Assembly (NCBI GenBank): GCA_030694985.1
Contig: JAUYTV010000037.1
Location: 62,001-126,000 of the forward strand
Length of the DNA stretch: 64,000 nt
Source: Methanoregula sp.
GTDB taxonomy: Archaea > Halobacteriota > Methanomicrobia > Methanomicrobiales > Methanospirillaceae
Direction: 5' to 3'
Shown here: one piece after another, positions 1 through 8,155 of the stretch
Numbering within the stretch: the stretch's first letter is position 1
Layout: every line of letters begins with the position of its first letter
Notes under the pieces: generated by a model
The model's input: the letters and a program-made list of their open reading frames with translations, nothing else
What the model was told of the DNA's origin: nothing
The model's database searches: none
Position numbers and translations under genes: made by a program

Positions 1-300
1 ACCCAGGATCACCAGGATACAATCAAGAAAGCAGAAGATCGTGGATACATGAACGCAGCAAACTGGATCCGCGAGAATGAAAGAGCATACAAGATCGGAT
101 TTGCATGGGGTTTCGAATCAGAGGGCGATGCACCGCAGGGAAACCTTCGGGATATCCCGGTTAGGGAAGCACCTGCACCCAAACGTACAATATCCCGTCC
201 TGCAACCCTGCAACCCCGCTCTGGAAAGAAATCATCCGGCTCAGGCAGCTCCGGCGGAATTATTGCCGGCATCAAAAACTGGCTGGGCAAATATTTTTAA
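1..300 (+). CDS. C-terminal part of an unrecognised protein (cut by left edge)
   Basis: The frame is open from base 1, so the ATG at 49 in the ORF track is probably internal and the true start lies outside the window. About 99 residues are visible. They begin polar, contain a GFAWGFESEGD stretch, then a Pro/Lys/Arg/Ser-rich linker, and finish with a short glycine-rich and aromatic tail (IIAGIKNWLGKYF). I do not recognise the family. The linker-plus-amphipathic-tail layout could serve membrane or partner contact, but that is only inference. It is followed by a T-rich tract at about 305-318 that could end transcription. Confidence 0.5.
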   Translation, partial: TQDHQDTIKKAEDRGYMNAANWIRENERAYKIGFAWGFESEGDAPQGNLRDIPVREAPAPKRTISRPATLQPRSGKKSSGSGSSGGIIAGIKNWLGKYF

Positions 301-513
301 TTATCTTTTCCTTTTTTAGCAACAATCCTTACCGGCACAAAGGATATTGTACGTTTAATAACGAACACAGAAGTATATGCCTGCCTGTGAGGATTGTATC
401 AGTTATTTACCGATCACAAAAGAGAGTGGAACCTGCCGGATCAATGGTGAGACCACACCGGATCGTGAAAGCGAGCGGTGCCCTTCACGCACGTTTATTC
501 CAAAGCCGGTGAA

Positions 514-885
514 ATGATTGATCAGGACAACGATACCATGCCACGGGAACTATCAGAACGAGATATTGAAATCTTAAAAAAACTTGCACCGGAATGTGGC
601 GACCTCACCTGTTCAGGGTCGGGACATCAGTTTCACTCGATACTGCCACCGGTCTCCAACCACTTTTCTGAGGACAGCAATGATTTTATCCAGCGGATAA
701 ACCGTTTGACAGATGAGGAATTAACCTACTTAACCGATATTATTCAAAAGGGAGAAGAGAGCATGGGTTGTCTTCCTGTTGAAGATGTCGAAGCGTTTGT
801 GCAGATCGTGCATGACCGGCTCTCTGAAGAAGTTGCACAGAAGGTCATATCCGCGTACGAATCCGGCTACGAGTGCGAGCATTGA
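514..885 (+). CDS. Small acidic protein of unknown function
   Basis: This encodes a soluble acidic protein of about 123 residues with no membrane segment or signal peptide. Predicted helices include RELSERDIEILKKL and VEDVEAFVQIVHDRLSEEV. I do not recognise a family. The start is uncertain: the track uses GTG 478, while ATG 514 and ATG 538 are in frame; ATG 538 has an AGGA about ten bases upstream. The gene lies 19 bases before the HEAT-repeat gene on the same strand, so the two are probably co-transcribed and may work together. Confidence 0.55.
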   Translation: MIDQDNDTMPRELSERDIEILKKLAPECGDLTCSGSGHQFHSILPPVSNHFSEDSNDFIQRINRLTDEELTYLTDIIQKGEESMGCLPVEDVEAFVQIVHDRLSEEVAQKVISAYESGYECEH

Positions 886-904
886 CCAGATACACCCTCG
901 TTTT

Positions 905-1372
905 ATGAAAGATTTTAAGACCCTTGTAATCGATCTGCGTGCGTCCACGGTAAAAAAACGCCGGGCTGCCGCAGTGGAACTCGGAAAATCCGGCAATCTT
1001 TCTGCAATTGAGCCGCTTGCCGCTGCCTTTTCAGATCCCCATCCGGCAGTTCGTTCTGATATCGTGCAGGCACTCGGGCGGTTGGGTGATTCAGATGCGG
1101 TACCAATCCTGATAACTGCACTTAGTGATCCTAAACCCGGCATCCGTTGCGCCGCGATCGCTGCACTGGGAAATGTAAAGGACCGGGCTTCAGTAAGTCC
1201 GCTCATTGGCTGTTTACAGGACAAGGATATGACTGTGAGAATCGGTGCGGCTGAAGTGCTGGGGAAATTGGGAGACTGCCGGGCAATTGAACCGCTCATG
1301 TCCCTTGAAAGAGACCGGTTCTCTGATGTAAAAGAAGCTGCGGGTGATGCAATCCGGCGACTCGGAAAATAA
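905..1372 (+). CDS. HEAT-repeat (PBS-lyase-like) protein
   Basis: The 155-residue protein is built almost wholly from HEAT repeats of about 31 residues. Recurring units such as RRAAAVELGKSGN, VRSDIVQALGRLGD, IRCAAIAALGNVKD and VRIGAAEVLGKLGD show the pattern. Such repeats stack into a helical solenoid that binds other proteins; in archaea many are stand-alone scaffolds with unknown partners. I chose ATG 905 because residues before it in the longer track ORF (779) overlap the upstream gene in another frame and do not look like HEAT sequence. No clear ribosome binding site is seen, so coupling to the upstream gene is plausible. Confidence 0.75.
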   Translation: MKDFKTLVIDLRASTVKKRRAAAVELGKSGNLSAIEPLAAAFSDPHPAVRSDIVQALGRLGDSDAVPILITALSDPKPGIRCAAIAALGNVKDRASVSPLIGCLQDKDMTVRIGAAEVLGKLGDCRAIEPLMSLERDRFSDVKEAAGDAIRRLGK

Positions 1373-1727
1373 GCAGCTTCACATCATATCCGTGGAAAAC
1401 CCGTTCAATGTTGCTCCTTCCGGATGCCTGAACGTCCCTTATATTACCCCGACAACGTGACCTGTATAATGATCTGACAGGAGCAAAATTACCGGAATAC
1501 AATAAAGTCACCGTTTGAAAGAAAGAAGGCAAACAGGTACCGGTTGGGTGCCCATCGATGTACAGATCGATGTGCAGAAATAAGAATTCAGGAAATGACA
1601 GGGCTGAACATTTACACAAATGTTAAATATTTTTTAAGAGATTTTATTGTAACCGGCAATGTATCCTCATCAGCGATTTTCGTTCCGGCTGATCCAGGGA
1701 TACCCCGGAAAATCTGGGGGCATTTGT
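1373..1727 (+). other. Intergenic leader before the cohesin/dockerin operon
   Basis: This 355-base stretch has no convincing gene. It holds an imperfect direct repeat (ATCGATGTACAG / ATCGATGTGCAG near 1555-1577), an inverted repeat at 1607-1624 and an A/T-rich promoter-like segment just after it. The ORFs listed here in the track (1296-1619 minus and 1544-1867 plus) have no family resemblance. Confidence 0.5.
1607..1624. promoter_or_regulatory. Perfect inverted repeat abutting a promoter-like A/T tract
   Basis: The sequence AACATTT-ACAC-AAATGTT is a perfect 7-bp inverted repeat around a 4-base centre. The TATA-like AAATATTTTTTAA follows directly at about 1625-1637, roughly 90-100 bases before the ATG at 1728. 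The position fits an operator for a dimeric regulator of the cohesin/dockerin operon. The role is inferred from geometry only. Confidence 0.4.
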
Positions 1728-3425
1728 ATGAACAAGAACAGCATTTTTCTGACAGGAATCATCATTCTTTTCCTCTTAAGTATGGCAGTACCGGTCTCTG
1801 GCACCATGGCCACGGCAACCGGGAGCGGTGTCAGCAGGGGAGATTACAACACGCTGGCTATCCTTGAAGCCAAGGACACATTCAAGAAATCTGAAGGATC
1901 GCAATATGTAACCCCATGGGTGAGTATTGCCCCAGGATCCGAGATAGCATGCAATGGCGGAACAACACTCTCATATCGCTACCGCCTCCTTGCACCGGAT
2001 GGAACAAATCACGACCAAGTCATGTACCAGAACTCGTATAATGCCGGAAACGGCCTGTTGCTGAGTGCAAACGGTCACTTCTTCACAAAGAACAATGCTG
2101 TGAAGTGGTTGAAGGTCAGCGATCTCATCAACGCTGCCAACAAGAAGGGATTTGCCTGGCAGGGTCCCTGGACCATGGAATATTATTTTGGGGATTATGA
2201 CTGCACGAAATACGATTACACCGGTTATAATCTCGTGGGTACCAAGACGTTCACCCTCGTAGATGATTCGGTTGCAGCAACACCTGCTGGGGTAACAACC
2301 GCAGCCACTACAACGGCTCCAAAGCCAGTAACCACCGCAGCCTCCGGGCAGGTCCCCAAGGTCGTCGATTATGGGGTATCAGCAAACGGTGTCGGTTCCA
2401 AGAAGACCATCTGGGGCACTGGCGATTCAGGTCAGAACCTGGTTGCATGGATAAAAATCTCTCCCGGCAGCGAGATCTCAGGGGGCCAGGAGCGGTATAC
2501 CGTACGGTACCGGCTGATAAAACCGGATGGAACAGCATATTATGACAACTTAAACAGGGGTAATGCCATATCATTCAATCCCGATGGTTCAGCTGATATG
2601 ATCCAGTACCCGGTATCGGAATTCCTCGCATATCCCGGCAACTGGAAGGTAGAGTATTACATCTATGATGCTTCCACCGGGACAACAACCCTGGCAAATA
2701 CACAGGGTTTTACTATCATATCCGGTGCAGGAACCGCGACACCGACAACGGTTGCGACAACTAGGGTTACTGCCGTACCAACACAGCAGACCCGGACTAC
2801 AACCGTTTCTACACCCGGAGTAACGCAGTCATTGACGCAGTTTTCGACATGTTCCGGCACCGGGACATCGGTCTATGCAGAAGACCGCACCATGCAGCAG
2901 GGATCCACTGTGAAGATCCCTATTATGGTCTGTAATGCAAACGACCTTGCCAACATGGACCTTACAGTGAACTATGATACGTCGATCCTTAAGTTCAGAA
3001 CTGCGGAGAAAGGTGGACTTAACGCAAACTCACTCTTTGAGAGCAACGAGGCAAACCCGGGGACCATAATGATCTCGTTTGCCTCATCCACCGGTTCTTC
3101 GGGGTCAGCGTCGATCGCCATACTGACCTTTGATGTAATCGGATCAAACGGCTCGAGCTCTCCAATAAAAATTACTGTAAAGACCGCAAGCACGAGCTCC
3201 GGGTCAACCATTCCGGTCAGCGTAGCGCAGGGAACATTCACGACCGGCACTCCAGCAAAGGTCACGTTTGACGGAGGACCGGTGACATCTCGCGATGCCC
3301 TTGCAGCCCTCCAGATGGCAGTCGGGAAGATCCCGATAGACATGAAATACGATGTGACCAAGGACGGTTCGGTCAATTCAGGAGATGCCCGGGCTATCCT
3401 GAAAATTGCGGTGAGTTCACAGTGA
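1728..3425 (+). CDS. Secreted multidomain protein with cohesin and C-terminal dockerin domains
   Basis: This 565-residue protein starts at ATG 1728, with a good ribosome binding site (CTGGGGG) 7 bases upstream; the track start at 1659 is too early. Residues 1-26 form a signal peptide. Two related beta-rich domains follow (about 30-185 and 215-345), each ending in a WxxEYYxxD segment, separated by Thr/Ala/Pro linkers typical of archaeal surface proteins. Residues about 390-505 form a cohesin domain (NLANMDLTVNYD, LKF, ISFAS, LTFDV). The last ~50 residues form a dockerin: the second calcium loop DVTKDGSVNSGD is canonical, the first is degenerate (GGPVTSRDALAAL). Cohesin binds dockerin tightly, so the protein could self-assemble or dock onto the next gene product. 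Substrate unknown. Confidence 0.8.
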   Translation: MNKNSIFLTGIIILFLLSMAVPVSGTMATATGSGVSRGDYNTLAILEAKDTFKKSEGSQYVTPWVSIAPGSEIACNGGTTLSYRYRLLAPDGTNHDQVMYQNSYNAGNGLLLSANGHFFTKNNAVKWLKVSDLINAANKKGFAWQGPWTMEYYFGDYDCTKYDYTGYNLVGTKTFTLVDDSVAATPAGVTTAATTTAPKPVTTAASGQVPKVVDYGVSANGVGSKKTIWGTGDSGQNLVAWIKISPGSEISGGQERYTVRYRLIKPDGTAYYDNLNRGNAISFNPDGSADMIQYPVSEFLAYPGNWKVEYYIYDASTGTTTLANTQGFTIISGAGTATPTTVATTRVTAVPTQQTRTTTVSTPGVTQSLTQFSTCSGTGTSVYAEDRTMQQGSTVKIPIMVCNANDLANMDLTVNYDTSILKFRTAEKGGLNANSLFESNEANPGTIMISFASSTGSSGSASIAILTFDVIGSNGSSSPIKITVKTASTSSGSTIPVSVAQGTFTTGTPAKVTFDGGPVTSRDALAALQMAVGKIPIDMKYDVTKDGSVNSGDARAILKIAVSSQ

Positions 3426-3438
3426 GGTTGTGATAACA

Positions 3439-3975
3439 ATGAAGAAACTCTCAATTATTTTCCTCGCCCTGATGGGACTTTTACTCATCGGCACGGCAAG
3501 TGCAGCGGCAGTCATAGTAACCATCCCTTCAGGTTCAGTAGGAGCCGGGGCCAAAGCGACCATCCCGGTGACAGTCTCCGGGGCGTCAAATCTTGGCGCT
3601 ATGGATCTCACGATCACGTATGATCCGGCAATCCTGAAATTCTCACAAGCCAATCTTGGGGATCTCTCGACCAATGGCATTGTGGAAGGAAACGAGATCC
3701 AGCCCGGCACTGCCAAGATCAGTTTTGCCGATACGAAAGGAATTTCGGGTAGCGGGACAATCCTCACGGTCACATTCGATGTAGTGGGTGCAAAAGGTGC
3801 ATCAACAGCCTTGAATGCAGGAGCCAAAGCATACGGACTTGACCTAAAAGACATTCCTACGACTGCACAAGGAGGTACTATCACCGTTTCCCAACCCAAG
3901 TCCGGCATTGAAACATTAGTCATTCTCCTTGCTATCGGTCTTGGGACGATTGTCTTTGCCAAAAGAAAGAACTGA
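3439..3975 (+). CDS. Membrane-anchored single cohesin-domain protein
   Basis: The 178-residue protein has a signal peptide (residues 1-25, KKLSIIFLALMGLLLIGTASA), one cohesin domain (about 28-150; NLGAMDLTITYDPAILKF, KISFAD, ILTVTFDVVG) and a C-terminal membrane helix followed by KRKN. It is therefore predicted to be displayed outside the cell and anchored at its C terminus. I chose ATG 3439, because GAGGT lies 10 bases upstream; the track GTG 3430 is too close to that site. It begins 13 bases after the cohesin/dockerin gene, so the two form an operon. The natural reading is that this cohesin receives the neighbour's dockerin. Confidence 0.8.
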   Translation: MKKLSIIFLALMGLLLIGTASAAAVIVTIPSGSVGAGAKATIPVTVSGASNLGAMDLTITYDPAILKFSQANLGDLSTNGIVEGNEIQPGTAKISFADTKGISGSGTILTVTFDVVGAKGASTALNAGAKAYGLDLKDIPTTAQGGTITVSQPKSGIETLVILLAIGLGTIVFAKRKN

Positions 3976-4138
3976 ATATTCTTTCCTCTTTTTCATTTCA
4001 TTATAACCCCATCATGATCCCGCCAGTACACCTACCAAAGAGAACCTCTCTTTGAACATACAACACGATGGAAGATGGTAATCGGTGCAATCGCGGGACA
4101 CAAATTCAGCACAGAAAGGATCAGACTAACTGCTTTAG

Positions 4139-4420
4139 TTTGTCCAGCTGCATGAGAAACGCAATGTCGAAGTTGAAAAACTCTAAATGGGGATGAAACG
4201 GGGGCTCACACTTGCCCGGGCCTTTGTCAATAACCCCGATCAGTCTCCAGTACTTTGCACCGGCCATCCTGCCGCTCACTCACCTCGTTGCCATCATGCG
4301 GATGTTCACGCTCCCTGCGTTTTTAGTTACAATCCTTCTGCATCTCGCATGGATTATGGCAGCGACTGCGATTTTTTTTGTATTGTGGCAATTAACCTGA
4401 TGAGGAAAAGACTGAACGTG
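4139..4420 (+). pseudogene. Scar of a NodI/NodJ (DrrA/DrrB)-type ABC exporter
   Basis: Two broken reading frames carry adjacent pieces of a drug/polysaccharide exporter. The first (about 4139-4240) reads FVQLHEKRNVEVEKL, a stop, then GMKRGLTLARAFVNNPD, which matches the end of the helical domain and the LSGGMKRRLTLARALVNDP signature of NodI-like ATPases; the Ser of the signature is replaced by TAA. The second (about 4240-4400) reads SLQYFAPAILPLTHLVAIMR plus two hydrophobic segments, matching the C terminus of an ABC-2 permease. A further frameshift leads into LMRKRLNV, the usual permease tail. A deletion appears to have fused ATPase to permease, followed by point decay. Non-functional. Confidence 0.6.
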
Positions 4421-4427
4421 TGTTCTT

Positions 4428-4979
4428 TTAATTCCGGATAATCCTCATCACATACAGGTACTCATCCTCAATTTTTTGTTTTAGTACAACATCGGATTTG
4501 AATCCCTGGCGGGAAAATAAATCACTTACTTCCGCAAGCCCCGTGAGCGATGAGATCAAGAGCAGGATCCTTCCCTCCGGTGCAAGCACACGTCCCACTT
4601 CAGCAGCAAACCGCTCAATCACCACCCTTCCTGTATCACCGCCATCCAGTGCATATTCAAGCCAGTCATCGATCCGCTCTTCTGGTTGTGTGGGAAGATA
4701 GGGGGGGTTGAAGAGGATTAACGAAAATGTGCCCCGGATGCCGGCAAAGAGATCGCTTTGCACCACGTTTACACCAGAACAACTGGCACAAAGTGCAGCG
4801 TGAGGATTGATGTCTGTGGCAACAACATCAGATACCTTTGCCAGCTCACTAGAGATGAGTCCGGAACCGGTCCCGATTTCCAGTACCCGATCAGAAGGTT
4901 TTACTTCTTTTTTCGCCGCATCGAGCAGGAGGTACGTATCGGCTTCTGGCTGGTATACCTGCGCTGGATCGTGTGACAT
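4428..4979 (-). CDS. HemK2/Mtq2-like N5-glutamine methyltransferase
   Basis: This 183-residue class I methyltransferase has the AdoMet-binding motif VLEIGTGSGLIS near residue 33 and the substrate motif NPPY near residue 91. NPPY marks the HemK/PrmC family, which methylates the glutamine of the GGQ loop in release factors. The protein lacks the long N-terminal helical domain of bacterial PrmC, as in eukaryotic and archaeal HemK2/Mtq2 enzymes that act on a/eRF1. The substrate is inferred from the family. It is read towards the decayed ABC exporter and stops just beyond it. Its start ATG is followed by SHDPAQVYQPEADTYLL, the usual N terminus of this family. Confidence 0.8.
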   Translation of the reverse strand: MSHDPAQVYQPEADTYLLLDAAKKEVKPSDRVLEIGTGSGLISSELAKVSDVVATDINPHAALCASCSGVNVVQSDLFAGIRGTFSLILFNPPYLPTQPEERIDDWLEYALDGGDTGRVVIERFAAEVGRVLAPEGRILLLISSLTGLAEVSDLFSRQGFKSDVVLKQKIEDEYLYVMRIIRN

Positions 4980-5229
4980 GCAATAATGCTCGTACTATGG
5001 TATGTGCTCTGTGTCTAAATCATAAGATCCTAACAAAACATCCACCGGGACTTTTTGCCGATGAAATCCGTAAATTACCGGCAATAGGGATCGGGCATTG
5101 TTTTCATACCCTGATATACGCGGATGTGATCTTCTGCAAATAAAATTTTTATAAGGATGAGTTTCTGCGATCGAAAAAAGAGTATCCGGGTTTTTCCGGT
5201 TAAACGAAATTTTAAAAAAGTGGTATTCC

Positions 5230-5625
5230 TTATGGCTTCTTGCGGTAAGCCAGCTCTTTTACCGATTTAACAGGATACTGAGTTTTCTTTCCCTCTGAAT
5301 TTTGAAAGTCGTCCAGCTCGTTTATCGATTTCCTGCTATCCTTGGGTTTTGTCCCTGTTGTTTCCTGAGGCTCTAATAAACTTTTCATGGTACCCCAGAA
5401 TACCATACCAAATCCGATTACTGCAAGAAGGATAACCGGGGCTTTGGCAATGACCATTTTTACCGCAGGGTTATAGCTGATGCCAGGAATAAGGGCATTA
5501 CCATACTGGGTTAGTAATGAGTCAACCAGCGGGAAATAAAGAAACTCTCCTGGGAGCAGAAACCCGATTATTCCTGCAACCAGTGCAACCAAACCGACCC
5601 CTGTGATAAGACGTGCCAGACCCAT
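5230..5625 (-). CDS. Small two-helix membrane protein, function unknown
   Basis: The 131-residue protein has an N-terminal membrane helix (residues 5-25, LITGVGLVALVAGIIGFLLPG), a short loop, a second helix (about 58-80, MVIAKAPVILLAVIGFGMVF), and a hydrophilic, charged C-terminal tail of about 50 residues (KPKDSRKSINELDDFQ). I do not recognise the family. The tail is probably cytoplasmic by the positive-inside rule. It stands alone between the methyltransferase gene and thiC, which are on other transcription units. Confidence 0.6.
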   Translation of the reverse strand: MGLARLITGVGLVALVAGIIGFLLPGEFLYFPLVDSLLTQYGNALIPGISYNPAVKMVIAKAPVILLAVIGFGMVFWGTMKSLLEPQETTGTKPKDSRKSINELDDFQNSEGKKTQYPVKSVKELAYRKKP

Positions 5626-6087
5626 ATCGTCACCAATGGTTGATTATTTGTCACAGGAAAAATATATTGCTTCTTATCGATTGGGGACCCGCGTGACAAT
5701 GGTAAAATGACATGGATTATTACCCCAGAATCCCTGACAGAAACCCGATAGATTTGTTGGAGTACGTGAGGCAAAAAGGAATCCCCCCCGTAAGTAACTA
5801 TAGTTCAGGACATATTTTCTCTGAGTACTAACACAAAATGCATTGGTTTTTTCGTATAATACTGGCGGGGTTAACCGGTAATTGTCATTTAGCTTTTTTG
5901 ACCTTTGAGACATCCAATCCTATTCATCCAAATTTTCGATAAATCTGGAGGAGTCTACTTTTCTGATCTACTGGCAACAGGCACCGCTCATGTCATAAAC
6001 TCACCGGCAGTTAAAATCAAAAAAGTCATAAATTTTATCCTCAAAACACCAAACTGGCATGGGGAGTCGTCAGCACACGAAAAAAAT
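5626..6087. other. Intergenic region upstream of thiC
   Basis: This stretch of about 460 bases holds the divergent upstream regions of the small membrane protein and thiC. No convincing gene was found. I looked for a TPP riboswitch (conserved CUGAGA and ACCUGAU blocks) and saw none. A TATA-like sequence sits at 6026-6037. Confidence 0.5.
6026..6037 (+). promoter_or_regulatory. Likely TATA box of thiC
   Basis: CATAAATTTTAT lies about 50 bases before the thiC ATG at 6088. Archaeal transcription starts about 25 bases downstream of such a box, which would give a leader of about 25 bases. No clear Shine-Dalgarno sequence precedes the ATG. Confidence 0.4.
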
Positions 6088-7314
6088 ATGCGCACACAGG
6101 CAGAGCAGGCACAGGAAGGAACAATCACGCCGCAGATGAAAGGCGTTGCCCGGACCGAGGGCATAGACCCTCAAGTACTCCGCGAAGGAATCGCTGCAGG
6201 AAGTGCTGTGATCATGCAACGCGGTACACGGTATACCGGCATAGGAAAAGGCCTGTCAACCAAGGTCAATGTCAATCTCGGCACATCATCTACTAAGGTT
6301 TGCCTGGACGACGAGATACAAAAAGCCACCATTGCTGAAAAATTCGGGGCTGACACCATCAGCGATCTCTCAATGGGCGGGGATATCAACGCGATACGAA
6401 AAGAGATTTTTTCTCACACCACACTTCCCATCACCACTGTTCCCATCTACCAGTCTGTAGTAGAAAATGGCCTGAAGCGGATGACTGCTGAAAACATCAT
6501 GGAAACGTTCAGGATGCAGGCGGGACAGGGCATCAGTTCGGTGGTCCTCCACTGTGTCAGCCGCGAGATGCTTTACGAACTTAAGAAGAGGAAACGGCTG
6601 CTTGGCATGGTCTCAAAAGGCGGCTCTATAACCAGTGCGTTCATGCTGATGAACCAGTGTGAAAATCCGTTCATCGAGCATTTCGATGAAGTAATCTCCC
6701 TCTGCAGAAAGCATGATATCGTTCTATCGCTGGGCAACACCGCCCGCAGCGGATGCATTCATGATCGAAGGGATCGTATGCAGCTTGCCGAGATCCGGCA
6801 GAATGTCGAGCTCGCACACCGTGCCCGTGCTGCGGGTGTGCAGGTGATCATTGAAGGAGCCGGCGGGCATATCCGCAGCGATCGTATCGCACCGATGGTA
6901 AAATATTACAAGAAGAAGTCTGTGTTCCCGCTCTTTGTTGCAGGACCGTTGCCCACCGATGTTGCAGTTGGCTACGACCATATTGCCGGAGCTGCCGGAG
7001 CCAGTATTGCAAGCGCTGCCGGGGCAGATTACCTCTGTTACATCACGCCTGCTGAGCATCTCGGTCTACCGGGTCCTGCTGCAGTAAAAGAGGGCCTGAT
7101 TGCGTTTCGGATCGCTGCACATATCGGCGACACTGTAAAGTATGGCAAAGATGCAGAGGACACAAAGATTGCCCAGCTGAGAGCGGCTCTTGACCGTGAA
7201 GGCCAGATCTGCTGTTCCATGGATCCGGAGCGGGCCCGGGAATTGTCTGATGGTGATGCTGAGTGTACCATGTGTGGCGAGTTCTGCGCAATCAAGATCA
7301 TGCGGGAGTTCTGA
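6088..7314 (+). CDS. thiC: Phosphomethylpyrimidine synthase ThiC (HMP-P synthase)
   Basis: ThiC is a radical-AdoMet enzyme that rearranges aminoimidazole ribotide into the pyrimidine of thiamine. The 408-residue protein carries family sequences throughout: VNVNLGTSS, DTISDLSMGG, PITTVPIYQ, GNTARSGCIHDRRDR, EGAGGHIR and YITPAEHLGLP. The C-terminal cluster ligands are in CTMCGEFC near residue 393. This reads CX2CX3C, one residue shorter than the CX2CX4C of bacterial ThiC. The track start at 5905 is too early; ATG 6088 gives the usual archaeal length. The gene stands alone, apparently constitutive or controlled by a regulator not visible here, since no TPP riboswitch is present. Confidence 0.9.
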   Translation: MRTQAEQAQEGTITPQMKGVARTEGIDPQVLREGIAAGSAVIMQRGTRYTGIGKGLSTKVNVNLGTSSTKVCLDDEIQKATIAEKFGADTISDLSMGGDINAIRKEIFSHTTLPITTVPIYQSVVENGLKRMTAENIMETFRMQAGQGISSVVLHCVSREMLYELKKRKRLLGMVSKGGSITSAFMLMNQCENPFIEHFDEVISLCRKHDIVLSLGNTARSGCIHDRRDRMQLAEIRQNVELAHRARAAGVQVIIEGAGGHIRSDRIAPMVKYYKKKSVFPLFVAGPLPTDVAVGYDHIAGAAGASIASAAGADYLCYITPAEHLGLPGPAAVKEGLIAFRIAAHIGDTVKYGKDAEDTKIAQLRAALDREGQICCSMDPERARELSDGDAECTMCGEFCAIKIMREF

Positions 7315-7388
7315 TTAAAAAACACATTTTTTTATGCTGAATCATCGTGAAAAAATGTTGATATTTCAGCAATGGACTTGCACTTTGT

Positions 7389-7685
7389 GACTGTATCTCT
7401 AAAAAGTACCTGAAAATGGCGATCCAAGGTCAAAATGGTGTCTGTTTCCCGGAAATGCTGGGCGGTCGACCGGCCAGTTTAGAGGGTTTTTTGAGTCATT
7501 TTTCCGGAAGTTCCTGTTTTGGCCTCTGAATCGGGAACCGGCTATTTTAGAGAGAGAAAAACCGGCCTGTTTGGAGCTGTTTGGAGAGAGGATCGGATGG
7601 AAAGTCAGGTTAACTACAGGAAGGGGTGTAAAAGAGCCTGAATCGGTGATATGATTTTTAGTTTTGATTTTTAGCTATGGACCTG
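7389..7685. repeat. 305-bp tandem repeat, copy 1
   Basis: It begins GACTGTATCTC and ends GATTTTTAGCTATGGACCT. It lies exactly 305 bases before the matching positions of copy 2. The second half of the unit (GGAGCTGTTTGGAGAGAGG to TTTTAGCTATG) is nearly identical between copies, whereas the first half has diverged by scattered substitutions. This looks like an old duplication with partial gene conversion, or a unit with one constrained half. Confidence 0.85.
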
Positions 7686-7693
7686 AACCCTAT

Positions 7694-7990
7694 GACTGTA
7701 TCTCGAAAAGTTGCTGAAAAGGGGTGATCCAAGGTCAAAATGGAGTCCATTTGCCGGAAATGCCAAACGGTCGACCGGCCTGTATAGAGGGTTTTTGGAG
7801 TTGTTTTTCCGAATGTTACTGTTTTGGGCTCTGATTCTGGAACCGGCTGATTTATGGCGGGAAAAACCGGCCTGTTTGGAGCTGTTTGGAGAGAGGATCG
7901 GATGGAAAGTCGGGTTAACTACAGGAAGGGGTGTAAAAGAGCCTGAATCGGTGATATGATTTTTAGTTTTGATTTTTAGCTATGAACCTT
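7694..7990. repeat. 305-bp tandem repeat, copy 2
   Basis: Second copy of the unit at 7389. Both copies carry a GGTCGACC palindrome near their centre-left (CGGTCGACCGG). The copy ends directly at the start of the 35-base element at 7988-8022. Confidence 0.85.
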
Positions 7991-8022
7991 GTTTTCGCCA
8001 ATTGCTTTTTGATCCACTAAAC
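7988..8022. repeat. 35-base boundary element, copy in thiC-ksgA gap
   Basis: The element starts CTTGTTTTCGCCAATT and ends TCCACTAAAC. It matches 16501-16535 with three mismatches in 35 bases. Here it sits at the right edge of the 305-bp tandem repeat; in the other island it marks the start of the 365-bp units. Confidence 0.75.
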
Positions 8023-8155
8023 GCAAAAAAGCCAATCCAATTTTGATCCACCTCATCAAAAGTTCCACCCAACAGTGATATCAAACGAGGTGGGACGTGA
8101 GGTAAACTACGGATGAGAGACCGCAACCAAAAATTTACAAAAGAACTCTGACCTC

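Larger units (their letters stand above)
7315..8155. other. Gene-free repeat island between thiC and ksgA
   Basis: About 840 bases without a convincing gene. It is dominated by a 305-bp tandem duplication (7389-7990), followed by a 35-base element shared with the repeats at 16.5 kb, and by an imperfect inverted repeat near 8055-8095 (GTTCCACC ... GGTGGGAC). The track ORF 7711-7959 lies within the second repeat copy and has no family resemblance. Confidence 0.7.

Noticed and set aside
5041-5260. Short ORF (about 38 residues) starting near 5157 after a TATA-like tract
   Set aside because: It runs into the opposing membrane-protein gene and has no recognisable features.
5626-6087. TPP riboswitch upstream of thiC
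   Set aside because: The conserved CUGAGA and ACCUGAU-type blocks are not present.
7711-7959. ORF of 82 residues in the second 305-bp repeat
   Set aside because: It is not preserved in the first copy as an equivalent full ORF with its own start, and the peptide is unlike any family I know.
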